This document shows, one piece after another, positions 16,762-25,909 of a stretch of DNA of 64,000 nt. How positions within the stretch are numbered: position 1 is the stretch's first letter; each line of letters begins with the position of its first letter. Position numbers and translations under genes: made by a program. The notes under the pieces were generated by a model. It was not told where the DNA came from. It saw only the letters and a program-made list of their open reading frames with translations, and made no database searches. Source of the stretch: Deltaproteobacteria bacterium (GTDB lineage: Bacteria > Myxococcota > Kuafuiibacteriia > Kuafuiibacteriales > Kuafuiibacteriaceae); contig JACKEN010000001.1 of NCBI GenBank assembly GCA_020632995.1, positions 1,024,001 through 1,088,000 of the forward strand. Direction: 5' to 3'.

Positions 16762-18217
16762 CCAGCCGCTGGTTCATGGTGGTGCGCTTGGCGAGGTTCA
16801 TCACCTCGGACCGCGGCAGGCGGTCGAGCAGGCGGATCGCGGTCTTCACCGGGGTCTTGGGGTTGTAGACCAGCGCCTTGGTGATGGTGGGGTTCTGGGT
16901 GTAGCCGGGGCTCTCCGCGATCTTGTCGAGCACGTCGGGGTTGAGCGACGGGAGCCGGGCCATGAAGCCCACCTCGTCGAGGGTGAGCTTGGCGTTCTTC
17001 AGGAGGTAGTGGTGGATGGCCTTGTTGCCGTCCATCGCCAGGGCCATCCGCTCCTCTCGGTTGCCGGACAGGGCCAGGTTGATCTTGTCGTCCATGCCCA
17101 TGCGGGCGAGCCGGCGGCGGATGGGGAGGCGGTCGAAGTCCTCCTTGGGGCGCTCCTGGGTGATCCGCAGGCAGGTGGGGGGCTCGTCCTCGCGCTGCGC
17201 CTCGCGCTCGATCCGCTTCAGGGCGGGTGGGGTGGTCGGGTAGAGCACCGCCTTCCTGAAGCTCTCGTTCTCGGGATCCACCCGCACCGTGATCCCTGCC
17301 TCGCTCACGTGCTCGACCTGGGCCCACATCTCGTAGACGTTGAAGCCGGGCAGGGCGAGCCGGAGCTGGGCCACCGAGCCCGCCGCGATCCCGTCTCGGT
17401 CGTCGACCGGCACCGTGAACAGCCCCCGGGCCGCGAAGGCGGTGGCCAGCCCCGCGAACGCGCGCACGGTGGTGAACTTCATCACCAGCACGGTGTAGGT
17501 CTCGCCCGGGCGCGGGGGCCGCACCTCGGCCTCGCCGTACTCGCGGCTGTCGTCACCGAAGTCGGGATCGTCATCCAGCTCCGGGTCGGCCAGGCCGTCC
17601 AGGTCGTCGCTGTCGAGGTCGTCCGTCCCCCCTTCGAGGGCGGCCAGGACCTCGTCGCCCACCACCGTGGCCGGGACGTCCTCGGTCGCCATGTCCAGCA
17701 GGTCGCTGGCCAGGGCGAGGCCCGGGGCGTGCGGCGCCTCTTCGGCCGTGTCGGGGGCGTGGGGCGGGGCGAGGTCGGCCACCGCGGGCGCCTGGCCGGG
17801 CGCCCAGGGCGCGGGCATGCTGGGATCCGTCGCCTCGTCCTCAGCCAGGTCTATGGTGGTGAGGCGGGGCTCGGGGCCCGGCGCATCCTCGGCGTCCCAG
17901 CGAGCCTGGAACTCGGCGGAGGTCACGTAGGACTGCAGGGCGCCGAGCGCGGGCTGGGCCGCGGGCTCGAAGCTCAGCATCAGGCCGCGCCCGGGGATGA
18001 GGTTCCCCGCCCGTCCGGGCAGGGTGAAGGTGTCGCCGCCGGGCACCTCGATGCGGAGCTCCACCAGATCGTTCGGGGCGGGGGCGAGCTCGGAACCCAT
18101 GGGCACGAGCATCCCCCCGTGGGTCAGGTAGGCGTCGTGGTCGGCGAGGAGCCGCCGGGCGCTCTCGTAGTGGAGCGCGTAGCTGCGAGCCCCAGACATG
18201 GCTGGGGATTCTGGCAC
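16721..18217 (-). CDS. PilZ-like domain protein with C-terminal helical-repeat region
   Basis: The 498-residue product begins with a PilZ-like beta-barrel region (about 25-100: HGGMLVPMGS, LRIEVPGGDTFTLPGRAGNLIPGRGLMLSFEP), then a long acidic, Pro/Ala-rich linker (about 110-235), a second PilZ-like region (about 240-325, VYEMWAQVEHVSEAGITVRVD), and a C-terminal helical region of about 130 residues rich in repeated NREERMALAMDGNKAI / NAKLTLDEVGFMARLPSLNP / NPKTPVKTAIRLLDRLP elements, resembling leucine-rich-variant or HEAT-like repeats. This arrangement is familiar from myxobacterial PilZ proteins. The c-di-GMP-binding RxxxR motif is not obvious, so c-di-GMP binding is uncertain. An internal ATG at 18199 is an alternative start. 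Confidence 0.75.
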   Translation of the reverse strand: MPESPAMSGARSYALHYESARRLLADHDAYLTHGGMLVPMGSELAPAPNDLVELRIEVPGGDTFTLPGRAGNLIPGRGLMLSFEPAAQPALGALQSYVTSAEFQARWDAEDAPGPEPRLTTIDLAEDEATDPSMPAPWAPGQAPAVADLAPPHAPDTAEEAPHAPGLALASDLLDMATEDVPATVVGDEVLAALEGGTDDLDSDDLDGLADPELDDDPDFGDDSREYGEAEVRPPRPGETYTVLVMKFTTVRAFAGLATAFAARGLFTVPVDDRDGIAAGSVAQLRLALPGFNVYEMWAQVEHVSEAGITVRVDPENESFRKAVLYPTTPPALKRIEREAQREDEPPTCLRITQERPKEDFDRLPIRRRLARMGMDDKINLALSGNREERMALAMDGNKAIHHYLLKNAKLTLDEVGFMARLPSLNPDVLDKIAESPGYTQNPTITKALVYNPKTPVKTAIRLLDRLPRSEVMNLAKRTTMNQRLVMAAKKKLERKTR

Positions 18218-18251
18218 GATCTGGCGGGTGGGTGAAACCGGGGCTCCCCCC

Positions 18252-19784
18252 TCACAGGGGGCCGACCGCGGCCTCCACCGCGCGCACCAGTGCGCCGCTC
18301 CGCAGCATCTCGGTCACCGCCTCCACGTCGGGGTAGAGGACCCGATCCTCGGCCATGAACGGCACCACCGCGCGCACGTGGGCGTGGGCCGCGGCCACCC
18401 CGGCCCCGGGGGCGAGGCCGATGAGGTCGACCGCCTGCAGGCCGCACAAGAGCTCGATGGCCAGGCACACCTCGGCGTTGCCGATGACCTCGAGCGCCTT
18501 TCGGGCCGAGGTCATGCCCATCGACACGTGGTCCTCGCGGTTGGCGGAGGTGGGGATGCTGTCGGCGCTCGCCGGGTACACCAGCACCTTGTTCTCGTTC
18601 ACCAGGCTGGCCGCGGTGACCTGGGCGATCATGAAGCCCGAGTTCAGCCCGGGCTGGGGGGTCAGGAACGCGGGGAGGGACGACAGCGCGGGGTCGATCA
18701 GCTGCTCCACCCGCCGGTCGGAGATGTTGGCGAGCTCCGCCACCGCGATGGCGAGGAAGTCCAGCGCCAGCGCCAGGGGCTGCCCGTGGAAGTTCCCCCC
18801 CGAGATCATGTCGCCGTCCGCCGCGAAGACCAGCGGGTTGTCGGTGGCGCTGTTGATCTCCACCTCGAGCACCCGGCGCACGTAGGCGAGGGCGTCCCGG
18901 GTGGCGCCGTGGACCTGGGGCATGCACCGGAAGCTGTAGGCGTCCTGCACCTTGTCGCACTCCGCGTGGTCGTCGGCGATGCGGGAGTCGGCCAGCAGCG
19001 CGCGCAGGGCGGCGGCCGAGGCGAGCTGGCCGGGGTGGGGGCGGGCCTGGTGGATCCGAGGATCGAACGCCACCACGGTGCCCTTGGCGCCCTCCAGGGA
19101 CGCGGCCCCCGCGATGTCCGCCGCCTTCACCAGGGCCTCGGCCCGCAACAGCGCCAGGCACCCGAGGGCGCCCATCGCCTGGGTGCCGTTGATGAGGCAG
19201 AGGCCCTCCTTGGCCGCGAGGGTGAGGGGCTCGAGGCCGGCGGCGCGGAGGGCGGCGCCGCTCGGGCGCCGGTCCCCGTCGACGAAGACCTCGCCCTCGC
19301 CGATCATCGCGAGGGCGATGTGCGCGAGGGGTGCAAGGTCTCCTGACGCGCCCACGCTCCCCTTGCTCGGCACCACCGGCAGGATGTCTTGCGCGAGCAT
19401 CGCGAGCATCAGGTCGATGACCTGTTCGCGCACGCCGGAGTTGCCGGTGGCCATCACGTTGGCCCGGAGCAGCATCAGGGCGCGGGTCTGGGGGAGCGAG
19501 AGCGGCGCGCCCACCCCCACCGCGTGGCTGCGGATCAGGTTCACCTGGAGCTTCGCGAGGTCCTCGGTGGGGATCCGGGTGCGGGCGAGGAAGCCGAAGC
19601 CGGTGTTCACCCCGTACACCGCGGCGCCCGACGCCGCCTTGGCCTCGACCAGCGCCCGCGCCGCGCGGACCCCCGCCCGCGCCGCGTCGCCCAGGCTGAC
19701 GTGGGCCTCCATGGCCGCCACCGCGGCCACGTCGTCGATGGTGAGGGAGCGGCCGTCCAGGACGACCTCGCGGTGCGCAGTCAC
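18252..19784 (-). CDS. hutH: Histidine ammonia-lyase
   Basis: Converts L-histidine to urocanate and ammonia, the first step of histidine use. The 510-residue product carries the MIO-forming Ala-Ser-Gly triad in GSVGASGDLAPLAH (residues 146-148), YGVNTGFG (57-64, catalytic Tyr57), LQVNLIRSH, and the histidine-enzyme segments QDAYSFRCMPQVHGA and SANREDHVSMG. Length is that of HutH. SH rather than FL after LIR supports histidine rather than phenylalanine or tyrosine as substrate. The other hut genes (hutU, hutI, hutG or hutF) are not nearby, so the pathway genes are scattered or incomplete. The methyltransferase gene lies 32 bases upstream on the same strand. Confidence 0.95.
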   Translation of the reverse strand: MTAHREVVLDGRSLTIDDVAAVAAMEAHVSLGDAARAGVRAARALVEAKAASGAAVYGVNTGFGFLARTRIPTEDLAKLQVNLIRSHAVGVGAPLSLPQTRALMLLRANVMATGNSGVREQVIDLMLAMLAQDILPVVPSKGSVGASGDLAPLAHIALAMIGEGEVFVDGDRRPSGAALRAAGLEPLTLAAKEGLCLINGTQAMGALGCLALLRAEALVKAADIAGAASLEGAKGTVVAFDPRIHQARPHPGQLASAAALRALLADSRIADDHAECDKVQDAYSFRCMPQVHGATRDALAYVRRVLEVEINSATDNPLVFAADGDMISGGNFHGQPLALALDFLAIAVAELANISDRRVEQLIDPALSSLPAFLTPQPGLNSGFMIAQVTAASLVNENKVLVYPASADSIPTSANREDHVSMGMTSARKALEVIGNAEVCLAIELLCGLQAVDLIGLAPGAGVAAAHAHVRAVVPFMAEDRVLYPDVEAVTEMLRSGALVRAVEAAVGPL

Positions 19785-19816
19785 GAGGCCCGCTTAGGGG
19801 AGGCCGAGGGAGCGGG

Positions 19817-20695
19817 TCAACGGCGGACCAGCTCGATGATGCAGAACGAGGTGAACAGCTCGCCCACCGCGGGGAGGCTGGCGAGCGCCTTGCCGAGGGG
19901 CGCGCGGGGCTTCTCGGCCCAGAAGCCGTGGCGATCCAGGCGACCGATGTCGAAGCCGACCTCGCCCACCATGCGCCGGAACGTGGGGATGGTGAGCTCG
20001 TTGATGTAGCCCTGCTCGCGGAAGGTCTCCCACTGCCGCCACTTGTTGGGGGCCTTGTCGCCGTCGTCGGTGCGGTCCCACGTGCGCGGCGCGTACTCGG
20101 GGAGGTCGTAGATCCGCTCCGCGGCGCGCATCATCGCCCGCTGCCCGAAGATCAGGTGGGCCCACGGCACCGGGATCAGCGCCTCCATGTGCGGGCCCCA
20201 GGGGTTGAGATAGGGGTACCACTCCAACAGCGCCCGGCCGCCCGGCCGGAGCACCCGGTGCCAGTCGAGGAGCACCGCGCGGGGCTGCATCACGTGCTCC
20301 ATGCAGTCGAAGGCGAGCAGGGTGTCGAAGCTCTCGTCGGGCACCGGGAGGCCATCGACCCGCCCGACCAGGTACTCGAGCTGGACCCCCTCGGGGAGCG
20401 TGGCCTGCTCCGCCCGGGCGCGGGCGCGGGCCACCGAAGGCGCGTGCAGCTCCACCCCCACCATGCGCCGGGGGCGCTTGTTCTTGGCGAGGTACAGCGC
20501 CAGGTTGCCCTGGCCGCTGCCGAAGTCGAGCACGTCCTTGCCGGTGACGTGCTGGTCGTCGAAGCGGCTCCAGGCGTGGGCCAGGTGGTCGGCGCGCCAC
20601 TCGGTGTAGGCGTCCATGTCGTGCACCGCCGCGTCGGGGGGCCGGATCATCCGCTTGGAGAGCTCGAAGAGGACGCGCTCGCGCACCGAAGTCAT
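19817..20695 (-). CDS. Class I SAM-dependent methyltransferase
   Basis: The 292-residue product has a Rossmann methyltransferase core: motif I VLDFGSGQGNLALYLA (about residues 55-70), the acidic residue after strand 2 (GVELHAPS), motif post-I/IV LLAFDCMEHVMQPRAV and motif V/VI VLRPGGRALLEWYPY. A region after the core (WGPHMEALIPVPWAHLIFG...) resembles methyltransferases acting on lipids or sugars, but substrate cannot be told. The same-strand hutH gene follows after 32 bases; the FAD oxidase gene diverges 59 bases away. Confidence 0.82.
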   Translation of the reverse strand: MTSVRERVLFELSKRMIRPPDAAVHDMDAYTEWRADHLAHAWSRFDDQHVTGKDVLDFGSGQGNLALYLAKNKRPRRMVGVELHAPSVARARARAEQATLPEGVQLEYLVGRVDGLPVPDESFDTLLAFDCMEHVMQPRAVLLDWHRVLRPGGRALLEWYPYLNPWGPHMEALIPVPWAHLIFGQRAMMRAAERIYDLPEYAPRTWDRTDDGDKAPNKWRQWETFREQGYINELTIPTFRRMVGEVGFDIGRLDRHGFWAEKPRAPLGKALASLPAVGELFTSFCIIELVRR

Positions 20696-20754
20696 GGCTC
20701 TGTCCTATCACGCGGGCGTGACCCGATGACAAATCGGGGCTACCGTCCCGCCCG

Positions 20755-23622
20755 ATGCCGTTCCTTCCCCGTCCGGCCGCCCAGGCCTCGCTGGTGGTGG
20801 ATCTGGCCCGGATCGTCGGCGCCCAGCACGTGTCCAACGTGGACGCGGACCGCCTCGCCTACTCCCACGACTGCTGGCCCCGCGACCTGCTCCGCCTGCG
20901 GGCGGGCGACTTCGGGGCCGCCCCGGCCTGCGTGGTGTGGCCGGGCAGCCCGGACGAGGTGGCCCGGGTGCTCCAGTTCGCGGACGAGCACGAGGTGCCG
21001 GTGGTGCCGTACGGCGCCGGCTCCGGGGTGAGCGGAGGCGCCCGGCCGAGCTCGGGGGGCATCACCCTCGACCTCAAGCGCCTGAAGGCGGTCCGGCGGC
21101 TCGAGCCCGACAACCTGCGGGCGGAGATCGAGGCGGGGATCATCGGGGAGCGCCTGGAGCGCGCCTTGAACCGCCGCGGCTTCACCCTCGGCCACTTCCC
21201 GTCCTCGATCCTGTGCTCGACCTTCGGGGGCTGGCTGGCCGCCCGGAGCGCGGGCCAGATGTCGACCCTGTACGGGAAGATCGAGGACATGACCTTCGGC
21301 CTCGAGGTCGCGACCCCGGGCCGGGTGCGCCGCCTGATGCTCGGCCCGCGCCCGGGCGACGGGCCGGACTTCAACGCCCTCGTGCTCGGCTCGGAGGGGG
21401 TCTTCGGGGCGATCACCGCGGGCGAGGTGCGGATCCGGCCGCTGCCTGCGGCCCGGGAGATGCTCGGCCTGCAGTTCCCGAGCGTCGAGGCGGGGATCGA
21501 GGGGATCCGCAAGATGCTCCGGGCCGGCCTGCGCCCTGCGGTGGTGCGCCTGTACGACGCCCTCGACACCTTCATGGGCCGCGGCCACGGGGCGGACGAG
21601 CACCACGACGAGGTGGGCTCCTGGGACGCGCTCGCGGCCCGGGCCCAGGGCTGGGCGGGGGAGGTGCAGAAGCGCCTCCCGGGCGGCCAGGCGGCGGGGC
21701 GCCTCAGGGACGCGCTCGTGCGGGGCACGGTGCGGGCGGTGCTCGGCTCGCCCATGGTGCTGAACCGCGCGCTCCAGGTGCTGCCGGACGACTGCCTGCT
21801 CGTGCTCGGCTTCGAGGGGCACCCCGCGCTGGTGAGCGCGGAGCTGGCGCTCGCGAAGCAGCTCTGCGTGAAGGAGGGGGCCCGCGACCTGGGCCCCGCG
21901 CCCGGCGAGCACTGGCTCGCGAACCGCTACAACGTGTCCTTCAAGCAGTCGAAGGTCTACGCCTCGGGCCTGTTCGTGGACACGATGGAGGTGGCCGCCA
22001 CCTGGGACCGGCTCCTCCCGCTCTACCGAGGCGTGCGGCGCGCGATCGGCAAGGATGCCGTGGTGATGGCGCACTTCTCTCATGCGTACGGTGAAGGTTG
22101 CAGCATCTACTTCACCTTCGCGGGAGCGGCGGTGGATCCCGACGCGCCGGCCGAGGCCCTCGCCCGGTACGATCGCATCTGGAAGAACGGCCTCCTCGCG
22201 GTGCACGAGGCGGGCGGGACGATCTCCCACCACCACGGAGTGGGCGAGTCCAAGGCGCAGGCGATGGCGCGGGAGCACGGCCCGGGCGGGATGCGCCTCC
22301 TCACCGGGCTCAAGACCGCCTTCGACCCCCGCGGCACCCTCAACCCGGGCAAGCTGGGCCTCGAGCCCCCGCGGGTGGTGCCGCCCCGGCGGCCCCGGGG
22401 CACGTCCACCGCGGGGGACGACCTCCCGAAGGAGATCGCCCTGGCGGTGGGGGAGCGGAACGTGGACCGCACCCCCGCCCGCACCGTGGTGCGGCCCCCG
22501 GACGAGACCGCCCTCGCCGCGGTGCTCCGGGTGGCGCACGCCCGCGGGGTGAGCGTGGTGTCGGACCAGACCGGCTTTCGCGCCCCCCAGCGCTCGGTGC
22601 ACATCGACCTGTCGCGCTTCGAGGGAGTGTCGCGGATCTCGGACCACGCCCTGTTCGTCGAGGTCGAGGCGGGCTGCCGGGTGGACCGCCTGGAGCGCCT
22701 CCTCAACGCGCACGGCCTGACCCTCGGCCACGTCCACCCCCGGGCGGTGACCCGCTCGGTGGGAGCGGGGGTGTCGCGGAACCTCCTCATCCGGCGCGGG
22801 GTCGCGTTCGGGGACCTCGGCGACCTCTGCTTCGCAGTGCGCGGCCTGCTGGCCAACGGCGCGCCGGTCGAGACCCGCCCGGTGCCGCGGGCGGCGGTGG
22901 GGCCGGAGCTCGACCGGGCCTTCATCGGGGCCCGGGGGCGCCTCGGGATCATCACGAAGGCCACCTTGCGGGTGGCGCTCCTGCCCGACGCTCGGGGCCA
23001 GGCCGCGTTCATCCTCCCCACCGTCGAGGCGGCCACCGACGCCGCCCGCCGGGTCTACAAGCGGGGCCTGCGCCCGGCCGCGGGCCGGGTGGTGCCGGTG
23101 GAGGGCGGGGTGCGGGCCGACTTCGAGCTGGCCGCGGCCAGCCCGCAGATCCTCGAGGCGCAACGCGCCTTGCTCCTGTCCGCGGTGGCGGAGGCGGAGG
23201 GGGTCCCGGTGGAGGCCGGGGCGCAGAACCTCGCGCTCGAGGGGCGCTACGACGCGGTGGTGGAGGCCGCCGCGCTGTGGACCGAGGCCGCCGCGACCCA
23301 CGCCGCCCTCGCCGCGGCGTCGGGGGGCGAGACCTGGCTGGACTTCCTCGCCCCCGAGGGGGTGACGGTGGTGACCCGGGTGGCCGACGCCGAGGCCCGG
23401 ACCCGCGCGGTGGACGCCGCGGTCGAGGCGGGGGCCCGGGTGGTGGCGGGGGCTCGGGTGCTCGCCCCGGCCGACCAGTCCAGCTTCAGCCACGAGACCG
23501 GCGCCCACTGGCGCGACATCGTGGTCGAGGACGAGACCAGGCGCCGCCCCGGGCCGTACGACGACGTGCTCGGGCGCCTGGTCGAGGGGCTGGATCCCAG
23601 CGGGGTGTTCCGGGAGCGGTAG
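20755..23622 (+). CDS. Tandem FAD-linked oxidase; N-terminal half resembles alkyl-dihydroxyacetonephosphate synthase
   Basis: The 955-residue product contains two PCMH-type FAD-binding units. The first (about 1-540) is complete: PEVARV-like entry, PYGAGSGVSGG (86-95), SSILCSTFGGWLAARSAGQ (150-168), YGKIEDM, a cap domain with SHAYGEGCSIYFTF (442-455) and the histidine run SHHHGVG (491-497), all as in alkylglycerone-phosphate synthase (ether lipid synthesis) and close to the GlcD/VAO family. The second (about 560-800 plus a tail) has HIDLSRFEGVSRI, GHVHPRAVTRSVGAGVS and IGARGRLGIITKATL but a shorter cap and no HHH motif. Single-domain homologues are 450-600 residues. Myxobacteria do make ether lipids, so this role is plausible but inferred. 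Confidence 0.85.
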   Translation: MPFLPRPAAQASLVVDLARIVGAQHVSNVDADRLAYSHDCWPRDLLRLRAGDFGAAPACVVWPGSPDEVARVLQFADEHEVPVVPYGAGSGVSGGARPSSGGITLDLKRLKAVRRLEPDNLRAEIEAGIIGERLERALNRRGFTLGHFPSSILCSTFGGWLAARSAGQMSTLYGKIEDMTFGLEVATPGRVRRLMLGPRPGDGPDFNALVLGSEGVFGAITAGEVRIRPLPAAREMLGLQFPSVEAGIEGIRKMLRAGLRPAVVRLYDALDTFMGRGHGADEHHDEVGSWDALAARAQGWAGEVQKRLPGGQAAGRLRDALVRGTVRAVLGSPMVLNRALQVLPDDCLLVLGFEGHPALVSAELALAKQLCVKEGARDLGPAPGEHWLANRYNVSFKQSKVYASGLFVDTMEVAATWDRLLPLYRGVRRAIGKDAVVMAHFSHAYGEGCSIYFTFAGAAVDPDAPAEALARYDRIWKNGLLAVHEAGGTISHHHGVGESKAQAMAREHGPGGMRLLTGLKTAFDPRGTLNPGKLGLEPPRVVPPRRPRGTSTAGDDLPKEIALAVGERNVDRTPARTVVRPPDETALAAVLRVAHARGVSVVSDQTGFRAPQRSVHIDLSRFEGVSRISDHALFVEVEAGCRVDRLERLLNAHGLTLGHVHPRAVTRSVGAGVSRNLLIRRGVAFGDLGDLCFAVRGLLANGAPVETRPVPRAAVGPELDRAFIGARGRLGIITKATLRVALLPDARGQAAFILPTVEAATDAARRVYKRGLRPAAGRVVPVEGGVRADFELAAASPQILEAQRALLLSAVAEAEGVPVEAGAQNLALEGRYDAVVEAAALWTEAAATHAALAAASGGETWLDFLAPEGVTVVTRVADAEARTRAVDAAVEAGARVVAGARVLAPADQSSFSHETGAHWRDIVVEDETRRRPGPYDDVLGRLVEGLDPSGVFRER

Positions 23623-23783
23623 TTAGCCGCTCCGGGCGCCTGCCCTCGGCCGGGCTGACGTGCCCCGGCCAGATCGAGGTGCGCACGCGCGGTCGGAGAC
23701 CGGGGCACGTGGATGTTGAGGGGGACCCGGTCGACCGACTCGGCATCGACCGCCGGGCGCCCCCGAGTGTCAGGCCTGCAGCG

Positions 23784-24443
23784 TCAGACGACGAGGTTGG
23801 TCTCGATGGTCTTGAGGCGGTGCCGGGCCATGCCCAGGTTCCCGCGGCCGCGGTTGATCGCGATGTAGAGGAAGAGCGTCGTCCCGCCGAGCATCCGGAT
23901 CAGGTGGTACTGGTCCTCGAGGGTGATCAGGATGTCCTCGATGGTCCCGCCGATGCCGAGCTGCCGCATGACGTCGAGCTTGGAGCGCACCACCTGGGTG
24001 TTCCCGGCGGCGGCCACGTCGATGTTGAAGGAGCGGACGTCGCCGTCGCTCCCGAGGGTCATGCCGCTCTCGTAGTCGACGAGCGCGACGGCGATGGCAC
24101 CCTCGATCGTCATGGCCTCCCGAAGGCTATCTTTCACGTTGGACAATGCTCTTCCTTTCGTTGTGTCGACCGAGGTCGACGGGGGCGCGCCGGCCGGGCG
24201 CTTCCCGTTGGCGTGGTTCGCGACGAGGTCGTCGGTCCTCGGGCGCTGCTCCTTCCAGCCTGCGGCCTGGAGATAGTCGAGGGCCCGCGAATTATTTGGC
24301 TCTAGCTCGAGGGCGCGCTTCCAGCACGCGATCGCTTGATCGATGAGGTTGCGGCCGTAGCGCTCGAGCCCGACCTCGACGAGCTCGTTTGCTTCGTCCA
24401 ACAGATCCGCCGTGTCTTTCAGAAGAGAATCCGGGCCGGCCAT
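23784..24443 (-). CDS. TPR plus Roadblock/LC7-like domain protein
   Basis: The 219-residue product has one or two N-terminal TPR helices (about 20-62: AIACWKRALELEPNNSRALDYL), a charged linker, and a C-terminal Roadblock/LC7 domain (about 100-205: SLREAMTIEGAIAVALVDYESGMTLGSDG and the helix VVRSKLDVMRQLG, then DILITLEDQYHLIRML). Roadblock proteins such as MglB act as partners or activators of small GTPases controlling polarity and motility in myxobacteria. No GTPase gene is adjacent here, so the partner is unknown. Cytoplasmic by sequence. Confidence 0.8.
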   Translation of the reverse strand: MAGPDSLLKDTADLLDEANELVEVGLERYGRNLIDQAIACWKRALELEPNNSRALDYLQAAGWKEQRPRTDDLVANHANGKRPAGAPPSTSVDTTKGRALSNVKDSLREAMTIEGAIAVALVDYESGMTLGSDGDVRSFNIDVAAAGNTQVVRSKLDVMRQLGIGGTIEDILITLEDQYHLIRMLGGTTLFLYIAINRGRGNLGMARHRLKTIETNLVV

Positions 24444-24741
24444 TGGAGGCCTGTAGCGTGACGCTTTGCCTGCGCTTGGCGCAAGTTCTCACAGCTTGCG
24501 GCGGGCTGAGCGCCCAGGATCCTCCATCCCAAACGGTATGATACTTAGGGTTGATACCAGTGTGTCGCAGGGCGATCGATCGGCCGGACCAGGTGCGAGA
24601 TTCTTGTCCCGAAATGGGCGAGCGCCCCCGCGAAGCGACGGCCAGCTTGCGAAACGTCTTCCGCCCCTGAGGCCCAACGGTGTGGGTGGACATGGCCGGC
24701 TCGGATTGCCGCCATCACCCAGACCGAGTAAATGAACGCCC
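24444..24741. other. Intergenic region between divergent genes
   Basis: 298 bases separate the Roadblock-type gene (minus) from the Fe-S protein gene (plus). It must hold both promoters, but no clear -35/-10 pair was found. An imperfect inverted element, GGTAT ... ATACC, spans 24535-24558 around a locally AT-richer patch, the best operator candidate. A short frame from 24466 is judged spurious. Confidence 0.4.
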
Positions 24742-25887
24742 ATGGCGAAGGGTCGGACGGTGCTCCAGGTCCTGGACGAGGCCGAGGATCGGGCCATCGC
24801 CACCTGCACCACGTGCCCGACCCTGTGCCGCTGGTCCTGTCCGGTGGCCGAGGCCGAGGCCCGGGAGACCACCTCGCCCCAGCGGCTGGTGGTCCTGGCC
24901 GGCTTCATGAAGCGGGGGAGGGTGTCGGTGGAGGCGGCCCGGGCGCTCCCGTACCACTGCAGCCAGTGTGGGGCGTGCACGGAGGCGTGCCTGCACGACA
25001 ACGACGTGCCGATGGTGCTCGCCGCGGCGCGGAGCCGGGTGATGGCGGCGGGGGCGGCCCCCCACGCGGTGCGTGAGGTGGTCGGGCACTTCGGGGTCTC
25101 CGGGAACCCCCAGGGCACCTCGCTCGAGCCGGCCTTGGACGCGGTGCTGGCCGAGACCGGGCACAAGAAGGTGCGGGGCGGGGAGCACGTCTACTTCCCC
25201 GGCTGCAGCACCCTCGAGCTGATGCCGGAGGCCGCGGTGGGGTTCCTGAGGGCGTCCTCGCTGTCCGGGCTCTCCGATCTCGCGGTGCGGCCCTCGTCCG
25301 CCTCGTGCTGTGGCCTGCCCCTGTTCTGGGCGGGGGAGCTCGAGGGCTTCCGGGGCCACGCGGCCCGCTTCGCGGCCCAGTTCACGGGGGTGAAGCGCCT
25401 GGTGGTGCACGACGCGGCCTGCGCCCACGCCCTGATCCACCTCTACCCGCAGGTCGGGGTGCGCTTCGAGCCCGAGGTGGTGCACGTGACCCGCTACCTC
25501 ATGGACGGCCTGCGCGCGCACGACGCCGAGGCGAGCACCAAGGGCCCGCCGGAGGAGCGGATCGCCTACGCCGACACCTGCAGCCTGGCCCGGGGGCTCG
25601 ACATCACCGACGCGCCCCGGCGGCTGATCGCCAAGCGCTTCCGGAAGCGGGTGGTGGAGCTCGACGAGGACACCGGGCGGGCGGTGGACTGCTGCGGGGC
25701 GAGCGGCCTGTTGCCGCTCACCGCGCCGGAGACCGCCCAGGCCATGGCCGAGGCCAGGCTCGACGCGTTCCGGCGCTCGGGGGCGGCGCAGCTCGCGGTG
25801 GCCTCGCCCCGGTGCGCGGCGCACCTGAAATCGGTGGACCCCACCGCCCCGGTGGTGGACATGGGGACGCTCCTGGGGCGCCTGTAG
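24742..25887 (+). CDS. (Fe-S)-binding CCG-domain protein, GlpC/GlcF/HdrD type
   Basis: Such proteins pass electrons from FAD oxidases or dehydrogenases. The 381-residue product has two N-terminal [4Fe-4S]-type cysteine clusters: CTTCPTLCRWSCP (residues about 22-34) and CSQCGACTEACLHD (about 73-86). Two CCG-like domains follow: YFPGCSTLEL ... SSASCCGLPLFWAGE (about 152-198) and ADTCSLARG ... VDCCGASGLLPL (about 275-325), each with the paired cysteines. The tandem FAD oxidase gene at 20755-23622 is two genes upstream and a natural partner by family logic (glcD/glcF), though not in one operon. The DAG-kinase-like gene follows after 22 bases. Confidence 0.85.
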   Translation: MAKGRTVLQVLDEAEDRAIATCTTCPTLCRWSCPVAEAEARETTSPQRLVVLAGFMKRGRVSVEAARALPYHCSQCGACTEACLHDNDVPMVLAAARSRVMAAGAAPHAVREVVGHFGVSGNPQGTSLEPALDAVLAETGHKKVRGGEHVYFPGCSTLELMPEAAVGFLRASSLSGLSDLAVRPSSASCCGLPLFWAGELEGFRGHAARFAAQFTGVKRLVVHDAACAHALIHLYPQVGVRFEPEVVHVTRYLMDGLRAHDAEASTKGPPEERIAYADTCSLARGLDITDAPRRLIAKRFRKRVVELDEDTGRAVDCCGASGLLPLTAPETAQAMAEARLDAFRRSGAAQLAVASPRCAAHLKSVDPTAPVVDMGTLLGRL

Positions 25888-25909
25888 CCGCCGGGGGGAG
25901 GAGGACGGG

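Noticed and set aside
18252..19784. Phenylalanine or tyrosine ammonia-lyase
   Set aside because: SH in LIRSH, overall length of 510 and HutH segments such as SANREDHVSMG favour histidine ammonia-lyase.
24466..24735. An 89-codon plus-strand frame in the gap before the Fe-S protein gene
   Set aside because: Low-complexity Arg/Pro/Ser composition, no ribosome binding site and no family resemblance.
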